Of a stretch of DNA of 35,735 nt, positions 1 through 7,810 are shown in pieces. This stretch comes from Clostridiales bacterium. Its GTDB lineage: Bacteria > Bacillota > Clostridia > Oscillospirales > Oscillospiraceae. The stretch is from assembly GCA_004558115.1 (NCBI GenBank), contig SFDT01000018.1, forward strand, positions 1-35,735, in the 5' to 3' direction. Below the pieces are notes generated by a model. It made no database searches, was not told the DNA's origin, and saw only the letters and a program-made list of their open reading frames with translations. The stretch's first letter is position 1; each line of letters begins with the position of its first letter. The position numbers and the translations under genes were made by a program.

Positions 1-21
1 CTGCCAATTGCGTGAGGACTG

Positions 22-483
22 TTACTTGCTACCCGTAAACGGGCTGGGCGACGGAATTCTTAGCTGTTCGCCCAGCTCGTCTTCTTTTAGTTGATTCTTG
101 ATGTACTCCGCAATTCGGCTCTCATTTTTTCCTACCGTATCCACATAGTATCCTCTACACCAAAATTCCCGATTCCGAAATTTATATTTCAGTTCGCCGA
201 ATTGCTCATACAGCATCGTGCTGCTTTTTCCTTTTAGGTATCCCATAAATTTCGATATTGCAATCTTCGGTGGTATTTCTACAAATAGATGAATATGGTC
301 TGGACATGCCTCTGCTTCGATAATCTTCACCCCTTTCCATTCACATAACTGTCGCAGTATTCTTCCTATCTCTAAACGCTTTTCTTGATAGAATACTTTC
401 CTCCTATACTTCGGTGCGAATACTATGTGATATTTGCAATTCCATTTTGTATGTGATAAACTATTTATATCATTCATTCCCAT
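22..483 (-). CDS. tnpA: IS200-type Y1 (HUH) transposase TnpA
   Basis: Single-strand-specific transposase of the IS200/IS605 family, which cuts and rejoins the element's top strand through a covalent phosphotyrosine link. The 153-residue length is normal for the family. The HUH metal site is H63-I64-H65 inside PDHIHLFVEI, and the nucleophile is Tyr127 in AEYIKNQ, with Gln131 one turn later as in characterised TnpA proteins. The N-terminal strand KYHIVFAPKYRRK is also family-typical. The start is the ATG at 483; a second in-frame ATG lies two codons on. No frameshift is visible, so the enzyme may be active. Base composition is AT-richer than the neighbouring genes, which fits recent acquisition. 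It sits just beyond the terminator of the DUF3048 gene, a neutral spot for insertion. Confidence 0.93.
   Translation of the reverse strand: MGMNDINSLSHTKWNCKYHIVFAPKYRRKVFYQEKRLEIGRILRQLCEWKGVKIIEAEACPDHIHLFVEIPPKIAISKFMGYLKGKSSTMLYEQFGELKYKFRNREFWCRGYYVDTVGKNESRIAEYIKNQLKEDELGEQLRIPSPSPFTGSK
32..76. repeat. Inverted repeats in the tnpA 3' end (probable IS right-end structure)
   Basis: Two small hairpins: CCCGT/ACGGG with an AA loop at 32-43, and a 9-bp repeat GCTGGGCGA (43-51) pairing with TCGCCCAGC (68-76). They overlap the last codons of tnpA. They may be the transposase-recognised right-end fold or an mRNA structure that damps tnpA expression. This role is inferred. Confidence 0.45.
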
Positions 484-542
484 ATGAATGCCTCCCTGTT
501 ACTTTTTGTGCAGTTGGCAGATTCATCGCTTAAGCTCTTTTG

Positions 543-565
543 AACCACTCGCTTAGCGAGTGGTT
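543..565. repeat. Perfect hairpin upstream of tnpA (probable IS left-end hairpin)
   Basis: Ten-base arms AACCACTCGC (543-552) and GCGAGTGGTT (556-565) enclose a TTA loop and are followed by TTTCTTT. The position, about 60 bp upstream of the tnpA start, and the short loop suit an IS200 left-end hairpin. On the plus strand it could also act as a terminator protecting tnpA's neighbour from read-through. Confidence 0.6.
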
Positions 566-575
566 TTCTTTATAC

Positions 576-611
576 AAAAAGGAAGTCCCCCGGCATAGCC
601 GGGGGACTTCC
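576..611 (-). terminator. Rho-independent terminator of the DUF3048 gene
   Basis: A 14-bp perfect stem (581-594 with 598-611, ATA loop) is followed on the minus strand by five T (complement of AAAAA, 576-580). It begins 11 bp after the DUF3048 stop codon. The insertion element starts directly beyond it. Confidence 0.88.
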
Positions 612-622
612 TTTGGTTTTGC

Positions 623-1714
623 TTATTCATAGGACAGCTGGCTGGTTTTGGGGCTCATGATACACACATAGCTGTTGCCCTGTCCCATGGTCAGCGGAGT
701 GCCGTCCGCCAGAGTGTAGACAAACTGGCTGTTCCGGTCCGCCTTGCTCCACCGGATGTCCACGGCCTTGCCGCCGCAGAAATACGTGCCGCTGCCGCTG
801 CCGGTCAGCTGTACCGTCAGCCGCCCCGCCTTGTCGCCGGAGATGACGGAGATGGCGGTCTCCAGCACCAGCACATTGGTGACGCCCACCTGCTCGCCGG
901 TGTTGCCGTCGGTATAGGCGCCGCCGTACTGGCTCACCAGATACTTGCCGGTCTCGCTGTCATAGTCGAACTTTCCGGTCTTGTAATTGGAAAATTTCAG
1001 CGTCACATGCTCCGCCGCGGCGCCGCCGGCGGGGGTGCCGTCCCCGGCGAAGGCCTGGGTGTAAACATATCCGTCCTTGTGCTCTGTGCGGAAATGGCTT
1101 GCGGCATACTCCAGGATCTTCTCGCCGGAGGTCACCAGGGTGTGCTCATAGTCCATGGTCTTCCGGCGCTCGGCGTCCCGCCAGAAGATCTTGGCGTCGC
1201 TGCCGCCATTGACGCCATCCATATTGTCCACGCCCCAGGCGGGGATATCCTTGTAGGCGTCCGGGCTGCCACCGGCGTGGACGTACAGGGCGTCATGGCC
1301 CAGGGCCAGCTCCAGATAGTAGGGCCGGGCGGAGCGGATGCTGCCCAGGGTACCCACCCCCTCCAGAGACTGGTATATCCCCAGCATCCGGGTGATTCCG
1401 CCCTCGGCGGGGACCTCGTAAATGATATCCGCCTGGCTGACACCCAGCTGGGGCTGGGCGGCCTTCAGGTTGTTGAGCATGACGGCCACGGGGCGGTTCT
1501 TCTCATACGCCGGTTCCATGGGCTCCCCTGTCAGGGGATTGGTACCCGCCGGGACGTAAGGTTCCGGCTCGGGCTCCGGTTCCGGTTCCGGCTGCGGCTC
1601 CGCCACAGGCTCCGGCTCCAGGACCGGCTGGGCCGGTTCCTCCTCTTTCCCGCATCCCGCCAGGGAGACCACCATCATTGCCGCCAGGAGCATCGCCAGG
1701 AACCGCTTTTTCAT
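623..1714 (-). CDS. DUF3048 (YerB-like) lipoprotein
   Basis: Predicted membrane-anchored extracytoplasmic lipoprotein of 363 residues. A short signal peptide with lipobox S-L-A-G-C puts the lipid-modified cysteine at residue 21. A Glu/Pro-rich linker (about 33-52) leads to the DUF3048 N-terminal domain, recognised from NPLTG at about 58 and the block RPVAVMLNN, then SQADIIYE and GSIRSARPYY. A C-terminal DUF3048 domain carries TNVLVLET and the closing WSK segment. The frame stays open well upstream, but the ATG at 1714 gives the signal peptide, has GAAAGGCGG about 10 bases before it, and lies downstream of a good promoter (1748-1776). The family has no established biochemical role (B. subtilis YerB is the named homologue). 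The gene stands alone, with its own terminator. Confidence 0.9.
   Translation of the reverse strand: MKKRFLAMLLAAMMVVSLAGCGKEEEPAQPVLEPEPVAEPQPEPEPEPEPEPYVPAGTNPLTGEPMEPAYEKNRPVAVMLNNLKAAQPQLGVSQADIIYEVPAEGGITRMLGIYQSLEGVGTLGSIRSARPYYLELALGHDALYVHAGGSPDAYKDIPAWGVDNMDGVNGGSDAKIFWRDAERRKTMDYEHTLVTSGEKILEYAASHFRTEHKDGYVYTQAFAGDGTPAGGAAAEHVTLKFSNYKTGKFDYDSETGKYLVSQYGGAYTDGNTGEQVGVTNVLVLETAISVISGDKAGRLTVQLTGSGSGTYFCGGKAVDIRWSKADRNSQFVYTLADGTPLTMGQGNSYVCIMSPKTSQLSYE
1559..1618 (-). repeat. Glu-Pro low-complexity linker repeat
   Basis: Codons for alternating Glu-Pro give an irregular TTCCGG/CTCCGG tandem repeat. It encodes the spacer between the lipid anchor and the folded DUF3048 domain, probably spanning the cell-wall layer. 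Such repeats are prone to length change by replication slippage. Confidence 0.8.
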
Positions 1715-1747
1715 AGGGCCGCCGCCTTTCGTATTATGGTCAACTTC

Positions 1748-1776
1748 ATGATACCAGTGTCTTCCAGAGCCGTCAA
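1748..1776 (-). promoter_or_regulatory. Promoter for the DUF3048 gene
   Basis: Minus strand: TTGACG (1771-1776), 17-bp spacer, TATCAT (1748-1753). Transcription would start about 25-30 bases before the ATG at 1714. Confidence 0.75.
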
Positions 1777-1805
1777 GCAAAATCCGACCTTTTTCGTTTT
1801 GCCAC

Positions 1806-1835
1806 TGTACAAACCGCCACCAGATGCGGTATACT
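1806..1835 (+). promoter_or_regulatory. Candidate promoter for the DUF4364 gene
   Basis: TGTACA (1806-1811), 18-bp spacer, TATACT (1830-1835), about 40 bp before the start codon. The -10 is good and the -35 is weak. It does not overlap the divergent promoter at 1748-1776. Confidence 0.5.
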
Positions 1836-1873
1836 GTATGTAGATTTGAAACAATATCTGGAGGTGTATGCAT

Positions 1874-2422
1874 ATGGCAGGCCGGGGCTTTATCCATGAC
1901 AAGCTGGAGATCAAGTTCCTCATTCTCTATATCACCGCCCGGGTCATCGAGCCCATTCCCTTTGACACGGTTCTGGACCTGACGATGTGCGACGACGGCG
2001 TGGACTATTTCGACTTTTCCGAGTGTCTCAACGACCTGGTGAAAACGGAGCATCTGACCCTGTCCGAGGACGGGATGTACGCCATCACGGACAAGGGTCT
2101 TCGGAACAGCCGCATCTGCGAGTCCTCCCTCCCCTACTCCGTCCGCCTCCAGTGCGACAAGAACCTGGCCACCTGCAACCGAAAGCTGCGGCGGAAAAGC
2201 CAGGTGCGCTCCTCCTGGGAGAAGCGGCCCAACGGCACCTACACCGTCAGCATGGCCCTGGACGATGACACCGGCAGCATCATGGACCTGAAGGTCATGG
2301 CCCTTCAGGAGGAAATGGCCGTCATGCTGGCGGAGCGGTTCCGCAAGGCGCCGGAAAAGCTGTACAGCGAGATCATGAATGTTCTGCTCAGTGACGGCCA
2401 GGACATGAAAAGTGAAAAGTGA
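1874..2422 (+). CDS. DUF4364 family protein, probable winged-helix regulator
   Basis: A 182-residue cytoplasmic protein of the DUF4364 family, found in Clostridia. The N-terminal part (HDKLEIKFLILYITARV, then DFSECLNDLVKTEHLTLSEDGMYAITDKGL, about 8-80) has the layout of a winged-helix DNA-binding domain. The C-terminal half is mixed alpha/beta and ends in a helix. The start was chosen by the ribosome binding site: GGAGGT at 1860-1865 lies 8 bases from the ATG at 1874 but only 2 from an in-frame ATG at 1868. It converges on dnaE and the two genes share a terminator. DNA binding is inferred from the fold; no target is visible. Confidence 0.82.
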   Translation: MAGRGFIHDKLEIKFLILYITARVIEPIPFDTVLDLTMCDDGVDYFDFSECLNDLVKTEHLTLSEDGMYAITDKGLRNSRICESSLPYSVRLQCDKNLATCNRKLRRKSQVRSSWEKRPNGTYTVSMALDDDTGSIMDLKVMALQEEMAVMLAERFRKAPEKLYSEIMNVLLSDGQDMKSEK

Positions 2423-2461
2423 AAAACACCGCCCCGGACAGCCGTCCGGGGCGGTGTTTTT
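2422..2461. terminator. Shared bidirectional terminator of DUF4364 gene and dnaE
   Basis: An 18-bp perfect stem (2422-2439 with 2444-2461, AGCC loop) with A and T tracts at its feet works in both directions. It is so tightly packed that its two outer bases are the last base of the DUF4364 stop codon (2422) and the last base of the dnaE stop codon (2461). Confidence 0.92.
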
Positions 2462-5400
2462 CATTTAACAACCACATTCTCCTCCCCAAGCGTCTCTCTC
2501 GCCTCCTGGAGAAGGGCCTCGTGGAGCAGGACCTGGGTGGCGAAGACCTTGCGGGTATCCGCCATGACCATTTTCACCTGGGTGGTGCCGGGGAACATAC
2601 CGAACACCAGCTTCATGTGGCGAATGGAAGGATGGTCCAGGCTGGGGAATTTCAAATACAGCACCTGGTGCTTTTCCGGTGGGCGCTCCTCCGCCGGGCC
2701 GCTTTCTCCCGACAATGGATAGACGGAGTCGCACATGACCTGCGGAGCCTTTTCATCCCGGACGGACAGCCGCCCCTTTACCACCACCGCCTGGTTTTCC
2801 CGCAAATACGCGCCGCAGGTGTCCAGCACCCGGGAAAAGCACAGCAGCTCCATGGACGCGGTGTCATCCTCCACCGTGACGTAGGCCATGAGGCTGTTAT
2901 TTTTTGTGGTCTTCGTCTTGCTGGAGGTGACCACGCCGCAGATGGTGATCCGCTGGCCGTCTGCGAATCGCTCCGGCCCGCCCTCCTGGGCAAAGTCCTC
3001 CAGAATGGAGCCGATGGTGGGCGCGCGGAGCTTGCGCACCTGCTCCCGGTACTGGTCCATGGGGTGGCCGGAGAGGTACAGGCCCGTGGTCTCTTTCTCC
3101 ATATTCATGAGCTCCTGGGGTGTGAACTCCGGGATATCCGGCAAGGGGATTTCCTTCACAGGGGCTGTTCCGCCGGAAACGCCCGCCGCCATGGAGAAAA
3201 AGTCCATCTGTCCCTCCAGGTTTTTCCGCTGCTGGTCCGCCACGGAGTCCATGACCTTTTCGTACACCTGGATCAGCTGGGACCGGCGGGCGCCCAGGGA
3301 GTCGAAGGCGCCGGAGCGGATGAGGTTTTCCACCGCCCGCTTGTTCATGTCGCTGCCGTTCATCCGCTGGCAGAAATCTGTCAGGGAGGTAAAGGGGGCG
3401 CTCTCCCGCTCCCGCATGACCGCCTGGATGAAGCCCCGGCCGATGTTCTTGATGGCCACCAGGCCGAAGCGGATGCCCCCCTCCTCCACGGTGAAGCAGT
3501 CGCTGGAACGGTTGATATCCGGCGGCAGCAGCTGAATGCCGCAGTCCTTGCACTCGTTGATATAGCCGGACACCTTGTCGGAGTTGTCCAGAACAGAGGT
3601 CAGCAGAGCCGCCATGTACTCCTTGGTGAAATGGCACTTGAAGTACGCCGTCTGGTAGGCCACCACCGCGTAGGAAACCGCGTGGGCCTTGTTGAAGGCG
3701 TAGTTGGCAAAGTCGTAGATCTCCTGGTAAATGGCCTGGGCGGTCTCCTCCGGGATACCATTCGCCACACAGCCTGTAATGCCCCGCTCCTTGTCACCGT
3801 GGATGAAGGCGTCCTTTTCCTTCTGGATCTGGGCGGCCTTCTTTTTGGAAATGGCCCGGCGCACCATATCCGCCTGGCCCAGGGAATAGCCGCCCAGCTG
3901 CTGGAAGATCTGGATGACCTGCTCCTGGTAGACGATACAGCCGTAGGTGACAGACAGGATGGGCTTTAAGGCCGGGTGTTTGTAGGTGACCTTTTTGGGG
4001 TCCTGGGAGCAGGCGATGAACCGGGGGATGGAATCCATGGGGCCGGGACGGTACAGGGCGATGACGGCGGTGATATCCTCGATGCTCTTGGGCTTGAGGC
4101 CCACGCACACGCCGGTCATGCCGGAGGATTCGATCTGGAACACACCGGAGGTCTTGCCGGCGGAGATCATGTCGAAAGTGGCCTTGTCGTTCTCCGGGAT
4201 ATCCTCCAGGCGGAAATCCGGATGCTCCGCCCGGACCAGCTTCACCGCGTCATCCAGCACCGTCAGGTTCCGCAGGCCCAGGAAGTCCATTTTCAGAAGG
4301 CCCAGCTCCTCCAGAGTGGTCATGACGTACTGGCACACCACGGCTTCGTCGTTTTTCGCCAGGGGCACGTATTCGTACACCGGGCGCTTGGTGATGACCA
4401 CGCCGGCGGCGTGGGTGGAGGCGTGACGGGGCATGCCTTCCAGGGCCTTGGCAGTGTCGATGAGCTTTTTCACCTGCTCGTCCCGGTCGTACAGCTCCGC
4501 CAGGGGCTTGCTGAGCCGCAGGGCGTCGTCCAGGGTGATGTGGAGGGTGTTGGGCACCTGCTTTGCGATCTGGTCCACGTCGGCGTAGGGCATATTCATG
4601 ACCCGGCCCACGTCCCGGATGACGCCCCGGGCCGCCATGGTGCCGAAGGTGACGATCTGGGCCACATGGTCGTCGCCGTACTTCCGGCGGACGTAGTCCA
4701 CCACCTCGCCCCGGCGGGTGTCGCCGAAGTCCATGTCGATATCCGGCATACTGACCCGCTCCGGGTTCAGGAAGCGTTCAAAGTACAGGCTGTACTTCAT
4801 AGGGTCAATGTCCGTGATATGGAGGCAGTAGCTGACCATGCTGCCCGCCGCGCTGCCGCGGCCCGGGCCCACGGGGATGCCCACGCTCTTGGCGTAGCGG
4901 ACAAAGTCGGACACGATGAGGAAATAGTCCGTAAAACCCATCCGCTCGATCATGTTCTGCTCATATTCCAGCTGGCCCCGGTACTGGGCATCCTCCCCGT
5001 ACCGCTCCCGGTAACCCTCGTCGCAGAGCTTTTTCAGGTAGGAAAAGCTGTCGTAGCCGGGAGGCAGCTGAAATTCCGGCAGGTGGTACTTGCCGAAGGT
5101 GAACTCCAGCTCGCACATGTCCGCGATCTTGGCCGTGTTCTCCAGGGCGCCCTCGTAGCCGGAGAACAGCGCCGCCATCTCGTCCTCACTGCGGAGGTAG
5201 AAATTCCTGGGCTCGTAGCGCATACGGTTTTCATCATCCAGGGTCTTGCCTGTCTGGATGCACAGCAGCACGTCGTGGGCCTCCGCGTCCTCCTTGCGGA
5301 GGTAATGGGCGTCGTTGGTGCACACCATGGGGATGCCTGTCTCCTGGTGGATACGCAGCAGTCCCCGGTCCACCTCCGCCTGGTCCCGGATGCCGTGGTC

Positions 5401-5931
5401 CTGGAGCTCCAGGTAAAAATGGTCCGGTCCGAAAATATCCGCCATGTCCAAGGCGTATTGCTTGGCGTTTTCGTATTCCCCATTCCGCAGCATCCGGGGG
5501 ATCTCTCCGGCAAGGCAGGCCGACAGGGCAATGAGGCCCCGGCTGTGCTCCTTCAAAAGTGTCAGGTCGACGCGGGGCTTGATGTAAAAGCCCTCCGTCC
5601 AGGCCATGGACACCATGTAGGAGAGGTTTCGGTAGCCCTCCTCATTCTCACACAGCAGCACCAGATGGCGGCTCTCGGCGTCGAATTCATGGACCTTGTC
5701 GAACCGGGAGCGGCCCTTGGGCGTCACGTACACCTCGCAGCCGATGATGGGCTTGACCCCCTCCGCCTTGCAGGCCCGGTAAAAGTCGATGACGCCGTAC
5801 ATGACGCCGTGGTCCGTGATGGCACAGGCGGTCTGGCCCATGTCCTTCACCACCTTGGGCAGGTCCCGGATGCGGCAGGCGCCGTCCAGCAGGCTGTATT
5901 CCGTATGGACATGTAAATGGACAAAGGACAT
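2461..5931 (-). CDS. dnaE: DNA polymerase III subunit alpha
   Basis: Replicative DNA polymerase of the C family, 1156 residues. The order is a PHP domain (from residue 3, HLHVHTEYSLLDG), palm with GPGRGSAAGS at 355-364 and the catalytic PDIDMDF at 396-402 (metal-binding D399 and D401), fingers, tandem helix-hairpin-helix region, and a C-terminal OB fold near 990-1090 (ITICGVVTSSK). The third catalytic Asp is in LKMDFLGLRNL. The PHP metal ligands look intact, as in polymerases that keep proofreading or phosphatase activity there. No PolC-type exonuclease is inserted, so this is DnaE, and Firmicutes normally also carry polC elsewhere. It is the last gene of a long minus-strand array and starts 3 bp after the preceding small gene's stop, so translation is probably coupled. 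Confidence 0.97.
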   Translation of the reverse strand: MSFVHLHVHTEYSLLDGACRIRDLPKVVKDMGQTACAITDHGVMYGVIDFYRACKAEGVKPIIGCEVYVTPKGRSRFDKVHEFDAESRHLVLLCENEEGYRNLSYMVSMAWTEGFYIKPRVDLTLLKEHSRGLIALSACLAGEIPRMLRNGEYENAKQYALDMADIFGPDHFYLELQDHGIRDQAEVDRGLLRIHQETGIPMVCTNDAHYLRKEDAEAHDVLLCIQTGKTLDDENRMRYEPRNFYLRSEDEMAALFSGYEGALENTAKIADMCELEFTFGKYHLPEFQLPPGYDSFSYLKKLCDEGYRERYGEDAQYRGQLEYEQNMIERMGFTDYFLIVSDFVRYAKSVGIPVGPGRGSAAGSMVSYCLHITDIDPMKYSLYFERFLNPERVSMPDIDMDFGDTRRGEVVDYVRRKYGDDHVAQIVTFGTMAARGVIRDVGRVMNMPYADVDQIAKQVPNTLHITLDDALRLSKPLAELYDRDEQVKKLIDTAKALEGMPRHASTHAAGVVITKRPVYEYVPLAKNDEAVVCQYVMTTLEELGLLKMDFLGLRNLTVLDDAVKLVRAEHPDFRLEDIPENDKATFDMISAGKTSGVFQIESSGMTGVCVGLKPKSIEDITAVIALYRPGPMDSIPRFIACSQDPKKVTYKHPALKPILSVTYGCIVYQEQVIQIFQQLGGYSLGQADMVRRAISKKKAAQIQKEKDAFIHGDKERGITGCVANGIPEETAQAIYQEIYDFANYAFNKAHAVSYAVVAYQTAYFKCHFTKEYMAALLTSVLDNSDKVSGYINECKDCGIQLLPPDINRSSDCFTVEEGGIRFGLVAIKNIGRGFIQAVMRERESAPFTSLTDFCQRMNGSDMNKRAVENLIRSGAFDSLGARRSQLIQVYEKVMDSVADQQRKNLEGQMDFFSMAAGVSGGTAPVKEIPLPDIPEFTPQELMNMEKETTGLYLSGHPMDQYREQVRKLRAPTIGSILEDFAQEGGPERFADGQRITICGVVTSSKTKTTKNNSLMAYVTVEDDTASMELLCFSRVLDTCGAYLRENQAVVVKGRLSVRDEKAPQVMCDSVYPLSGESGPAEERPPEKHQVLYLKFPSLDHPSIRHMKLVFGMFPGTTQVKMVMADTRKVFATQVLLHEALLQEARETLGEENVVVK

Positions 5932-5934
5932 GAG

Positions 5935-6471
5935 CTATTCCTCTACTTCCTCAAATTTCTCCCGTAAAAAGCACAGAATGCTTTCGGCCCCTTCATAAGT
6001 ATCAATATCCCTGCATGCGTGGATGAGATGGCGCAGATACAGCGCCGCCGCGACAGCCGCCACCACCAGTGTCTCCGCATTGCGGGGCGATAAAAACAAA
6101 AAGCTGTATACGATCACGAACGCAAAGACGGCAAACAGCAGCTTTCCCACAGGATGGATGCGGAACCGGCCGGACAGGACGCTGCCCCCCTGTCCATCGG
6201 GGCGGGCCTGGCCGCAAAAGGGATTGTTCCACTGCCAGTCCATGCGCCGCCCCTTGGTCCAGCCCACACCGTGGACCCTCGGGATCCAGCCGTCTTCCGC
6301 GGTATAGCGGCGAACGGTGGTTCTGGTCACTGTGAAACGACTGCCCTTCCACCTGGTCTTGATGCAGACCTCCAGCTTTGCCGTCCGGTCTTGGAACCGG
6401 ATCTCCCCCGGCAAGATGCGGGGGAGCTGTTCCGGTGGCAGGGGGCTGTGAAATTCATAGCTGCGGGACAT
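5935..6471 (-). CDS. Unknown two-helix membrane protein (paralogue of 6805-7308)
   Basis: I do not recognise a named family for this 178-residue protein. The first 105 residues are soluble and basic and contain NNPFCGQ followed by GGSVLSGRFRIHP. Two hydrophobic helices follow (about 107-128 and 132-147), then a short cytoplasmic helix rich in Glu (ILCFLREKFEEVEE). The start (SYEFHSPLPPEQL), the Gly-rich block before the helices and the C-terminal helix match the protein at 6805-7308 position for position, so the two are diverged duplicates. AGAGGAG precedes the ATG at 6471. It ends 3 bp before dnaE. The repeated GxxxxxxGG...GxF pattern looks like a small beta domain. The function is unknown. 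Confidence 0.72.
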   Translation of the reverse strand: MSRSYEFHSPLPPEQLPRILPGEIRFQDRTAKLEVCIKTRWKGSRFTVTRTTVRRYTAEDGWIPRVHGVGWTKGRRMDWQWNNPFCGQARPDGQGGSVLSGRFRIHPVGKLLFAVFAFVIVYSFLFLSPRNAETLVVAAVAAALYLRHLIHACRDIDTYEGAESILCFLREKFEEVEE

Positions 6472-6502
6472 CCGGATCGTTCTCCTCTTTTCGTGAACGC
6501 TC

Positions 6503-6808
6503 TCAAAAGCGGCAAGTTTTTTCCAGCTTTTCGCCGCAGTTCGGGCAGGAATGCGGAATAGGCGACATCATGCGAAAGGGTTTTTGCAGCAGTGCTCCGC
6601 ATTTGGGGCAGACACACCCATTCACCAGCACATGGTTCCCACAAAGGCACAGACAGAGGAGCCAGCCGCAGCAAAGAATACCAAGTACGCCAGGGTCTCC
6701 AAGTCCCATCCAGCGAACCAAAGCACCTATGGGAAGCGCGGCAAAGCCGGCGCATACAAGGCCGCAGCCCAGGCGGCGAGCCCGGAAGCAATCCATTTCC
6801 CGCTTCAT
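6503..6808 (-). CDS. Zinc-ribbon membrane protein, 101 residues
   Basis: Small protein with two hydrophobic segments (about 13-30 and 39-57) and a C-terminal zinc ribbon made of two CxxC pairs (CPKC at about 66-69, CPNC at about 88-91). The start is the ATG at 6808, which overlaps the previous gene's stop as ATGA and has AAAGGAG eight bases upstream. The frame extends further but the upstream part is translated from inside the neighbouring gene. It lies between two paralogous membrane proteins, which suggests the three form one unit. The function is unknown; zinc binding is inferred from the cysteine spacing. Confidence 0.72.
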   Translation of the reverse strand: MKREMDCFRARRLGCGLVCAGFAALPIGALVRWMGLGDPGVLGILCCGWLLCLCLCGNHVLVNGCVCPKCGALLQKPFRMMSPIPHSCPNCGEKLEKTCRF

Positions 6809-7308
6809 TTCAGATTCTCCTTTCCCGGGGCTGCCGATTCCCACAGGAGGTTTTCCTCGATAAAGGCGATGGTCTCCCGCTGCTGGCGGCGGTTGAGCGC
6901 CGGGGCCAGCTTCGTCAGTAAAAGCCAACACAGGCCGCCCCATAGAAGCACGCAGAAGGTCAGAACCGTGAGCGCATAGGCGCTCAATCCGGTAAAGGCC
7001 AATCCCACTGCAAAAGCCACCGCCATCATTCCCAACAAAAGATTCCGCATGGCTCTGGTCGGGTAGAAGCCGCCGCAGATGCGGCAGCCTCCCTCCGCCG
7101 CCGTCACCGTGCCCACAAAGGGCAGCAGCGGCTTCACCTGCCACATACCGCCGGTTTTCACCAGATAAAACCCGCCGCCCGGCAGCAGCCGGGTTAAGAC
7201 TTGGTTCTCCTCATACGCCCAGCCGGATTTCATGGGACGGGCACGGACCTGCAGCCGGGCACAGACCTGCTCCGGGGAGAGCCGGCTGTCAAACGTATAG
7301 TGCTTCAT
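6805..7308 (-). CDS. Unknown two-helix membrane protein (paralogue of 5935-6471)
   Basis: A 167-residue protein with a soluble N-terminal half containing PFVGTVTAAEGGCRICGGFYP, two hydrophobic helices (about 89-108 and 112-134), and a C-terminal helix (RETIAFIEENLL). It shares its opening (YTFDSRLSPEQ), central Gly-rich block and tail with the protein at 5935-6471. The ATG at 7308 was chosen over an upstream in-frame TTG (7329) because GGGAGG sits about 10 bases before it. Its stop overlaps the zinc-ribbon gene's start by 4 bp, so the pair is translationally coupled. The function is unknown. Confidence 0.72.
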   Translation of the reverse strand: MKHYTFDSRLSPEQVCARLQVRARPMKSGWAYEENQVLTRLLPGGGFYLVKTGGMWQVKPLLPFVGTVTAAEGGCRICGGFYPTRAMRNLLLGMMAVAFAVGLAFTGLSAYALTVLTFCVLLWGGLCWLLLTKLAPALNRRQQRETIAFIEENLLWESAAPGKENLK

Positions 7309-7335
7309 AGACTGCCGTCCTCCCTTCAAAAGCGG

Positions 7336-7788
7336 TCAGCTCCGCTCCGCCAGCATTTCCTCCACCACCTCCACGGCGGTGACGATGAGGATGTCACAGT
7401 GCTTGTCCACACCCAGCCGTACAGCGGCGGGCGTTTTTTCCTCCGTGGGCTCGATACGGGAGCGCAGCAGGTCGCCGCAGCGGCTCAGCCCGTCGAACCG
7501 GGTCTGGAAGCGCTGCAAAAATTCCTTGGCCTGAGCGTAGACCCGGCGCTTTCCCTCGGCATCGGCGCCGTCGGTAAAGGGGAACAGCAGTCCCAGGACG
7601 ATGACCGCACCGTTGGCGGCGCCGCACAGCTCCTGGTGGGTGGCGCCTACGCCGCCGCCCAGGCCGCCGGCCACGGCAAAGCCTGCGGCAGTTTCCAGCT
7701 TCGTCAGGTCCTCAAAGGCCATCAGCACGCTCTGAGCGCAGTTGTAGCCGCTGTGGTGATATTGTAATGCCAGTTCGCAACGATCCAT
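7336..7788 (-). CDS. C_GCAxxG_C_C family protein (putative redox-active), copy 1
   Basis: A 150-residue cytoplasmic protein of the C_GCAxxG_C_C family, a small all-helical group with conserved cysteines thought to be redox-active or metal-binding. Visible features are Cys17 in YNCAQSV, a glycine-rich stretch GGLGGGVG (41-48), Cys55 in LCGAANGAVIVLGL, and two later cysteines in SRCGDLL and KHCDIL. The ATG at 7788 has AGAAGGAG at good spacing. It is a tandem duplicate of the gene at 7811-8266, 22 bp away. The family's substrate is not known to me, so the role remains open. Confidence 0.86.
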   Translation of the reverse strand: MDRCELALQYHHSGYNCAQSVLMAFEDLTKLETAAGFAVAGGLGGGVGATHQELCGAANGAVIVLGLLFPFTDGADAEGKRRVYAQAKEFLQRFQTRFDGLSRCGDLLRSRIEPTEEKTPAAVRLGVDKHCDILIVTAVEVVEEMLAERS

Positions 7789-7810
7789 CGTTCATTCTCC
7801 TTCTCTGATG

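Larger units (their letters stand above)
1..565 (-). mobile_element. IS200/IS605-type insertion element, solo tnpA, left edge cut by window
   Basis: The element consists of one tnpA gene (22-483) with structured DNA on both sides. Upstream of tnpA, which is the element's left end because the gene is on the minus strand, lies a perfect 10-bp hairpin at 543-565. Downstream, small inverted repeats fall at 32-43 and 43-76, and the first 11 bases of the window are a 10/11 inverted match to 510-520. A 9-base direct repeat (CTGTTACTT) is found at 19-27 and 496-504. No tnpB is seen between the ends. Family knowledge: IS200 elements move as single-stranded DNA and use subterminal hairpins, without inverted terminal repeats. 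The exact ends are inferred, and the right end may lie left of base 1. Confidence 0.72.

Noticed and set aside
1690..2464. N-terminal extension of the DUF3048 gene up to 2464
   Set aside because: The extension runs antisense through the DUF4364 gene and over the promoter at 1748-1776. The start at 1714 gives a proper lipoprotein signal.
2419..5916. Two long plus-strand frames opposite dnaE
   Set aside because: They are mirrors of dnaE codon usage; the translations contain no domain and dnaE is unmistakable.
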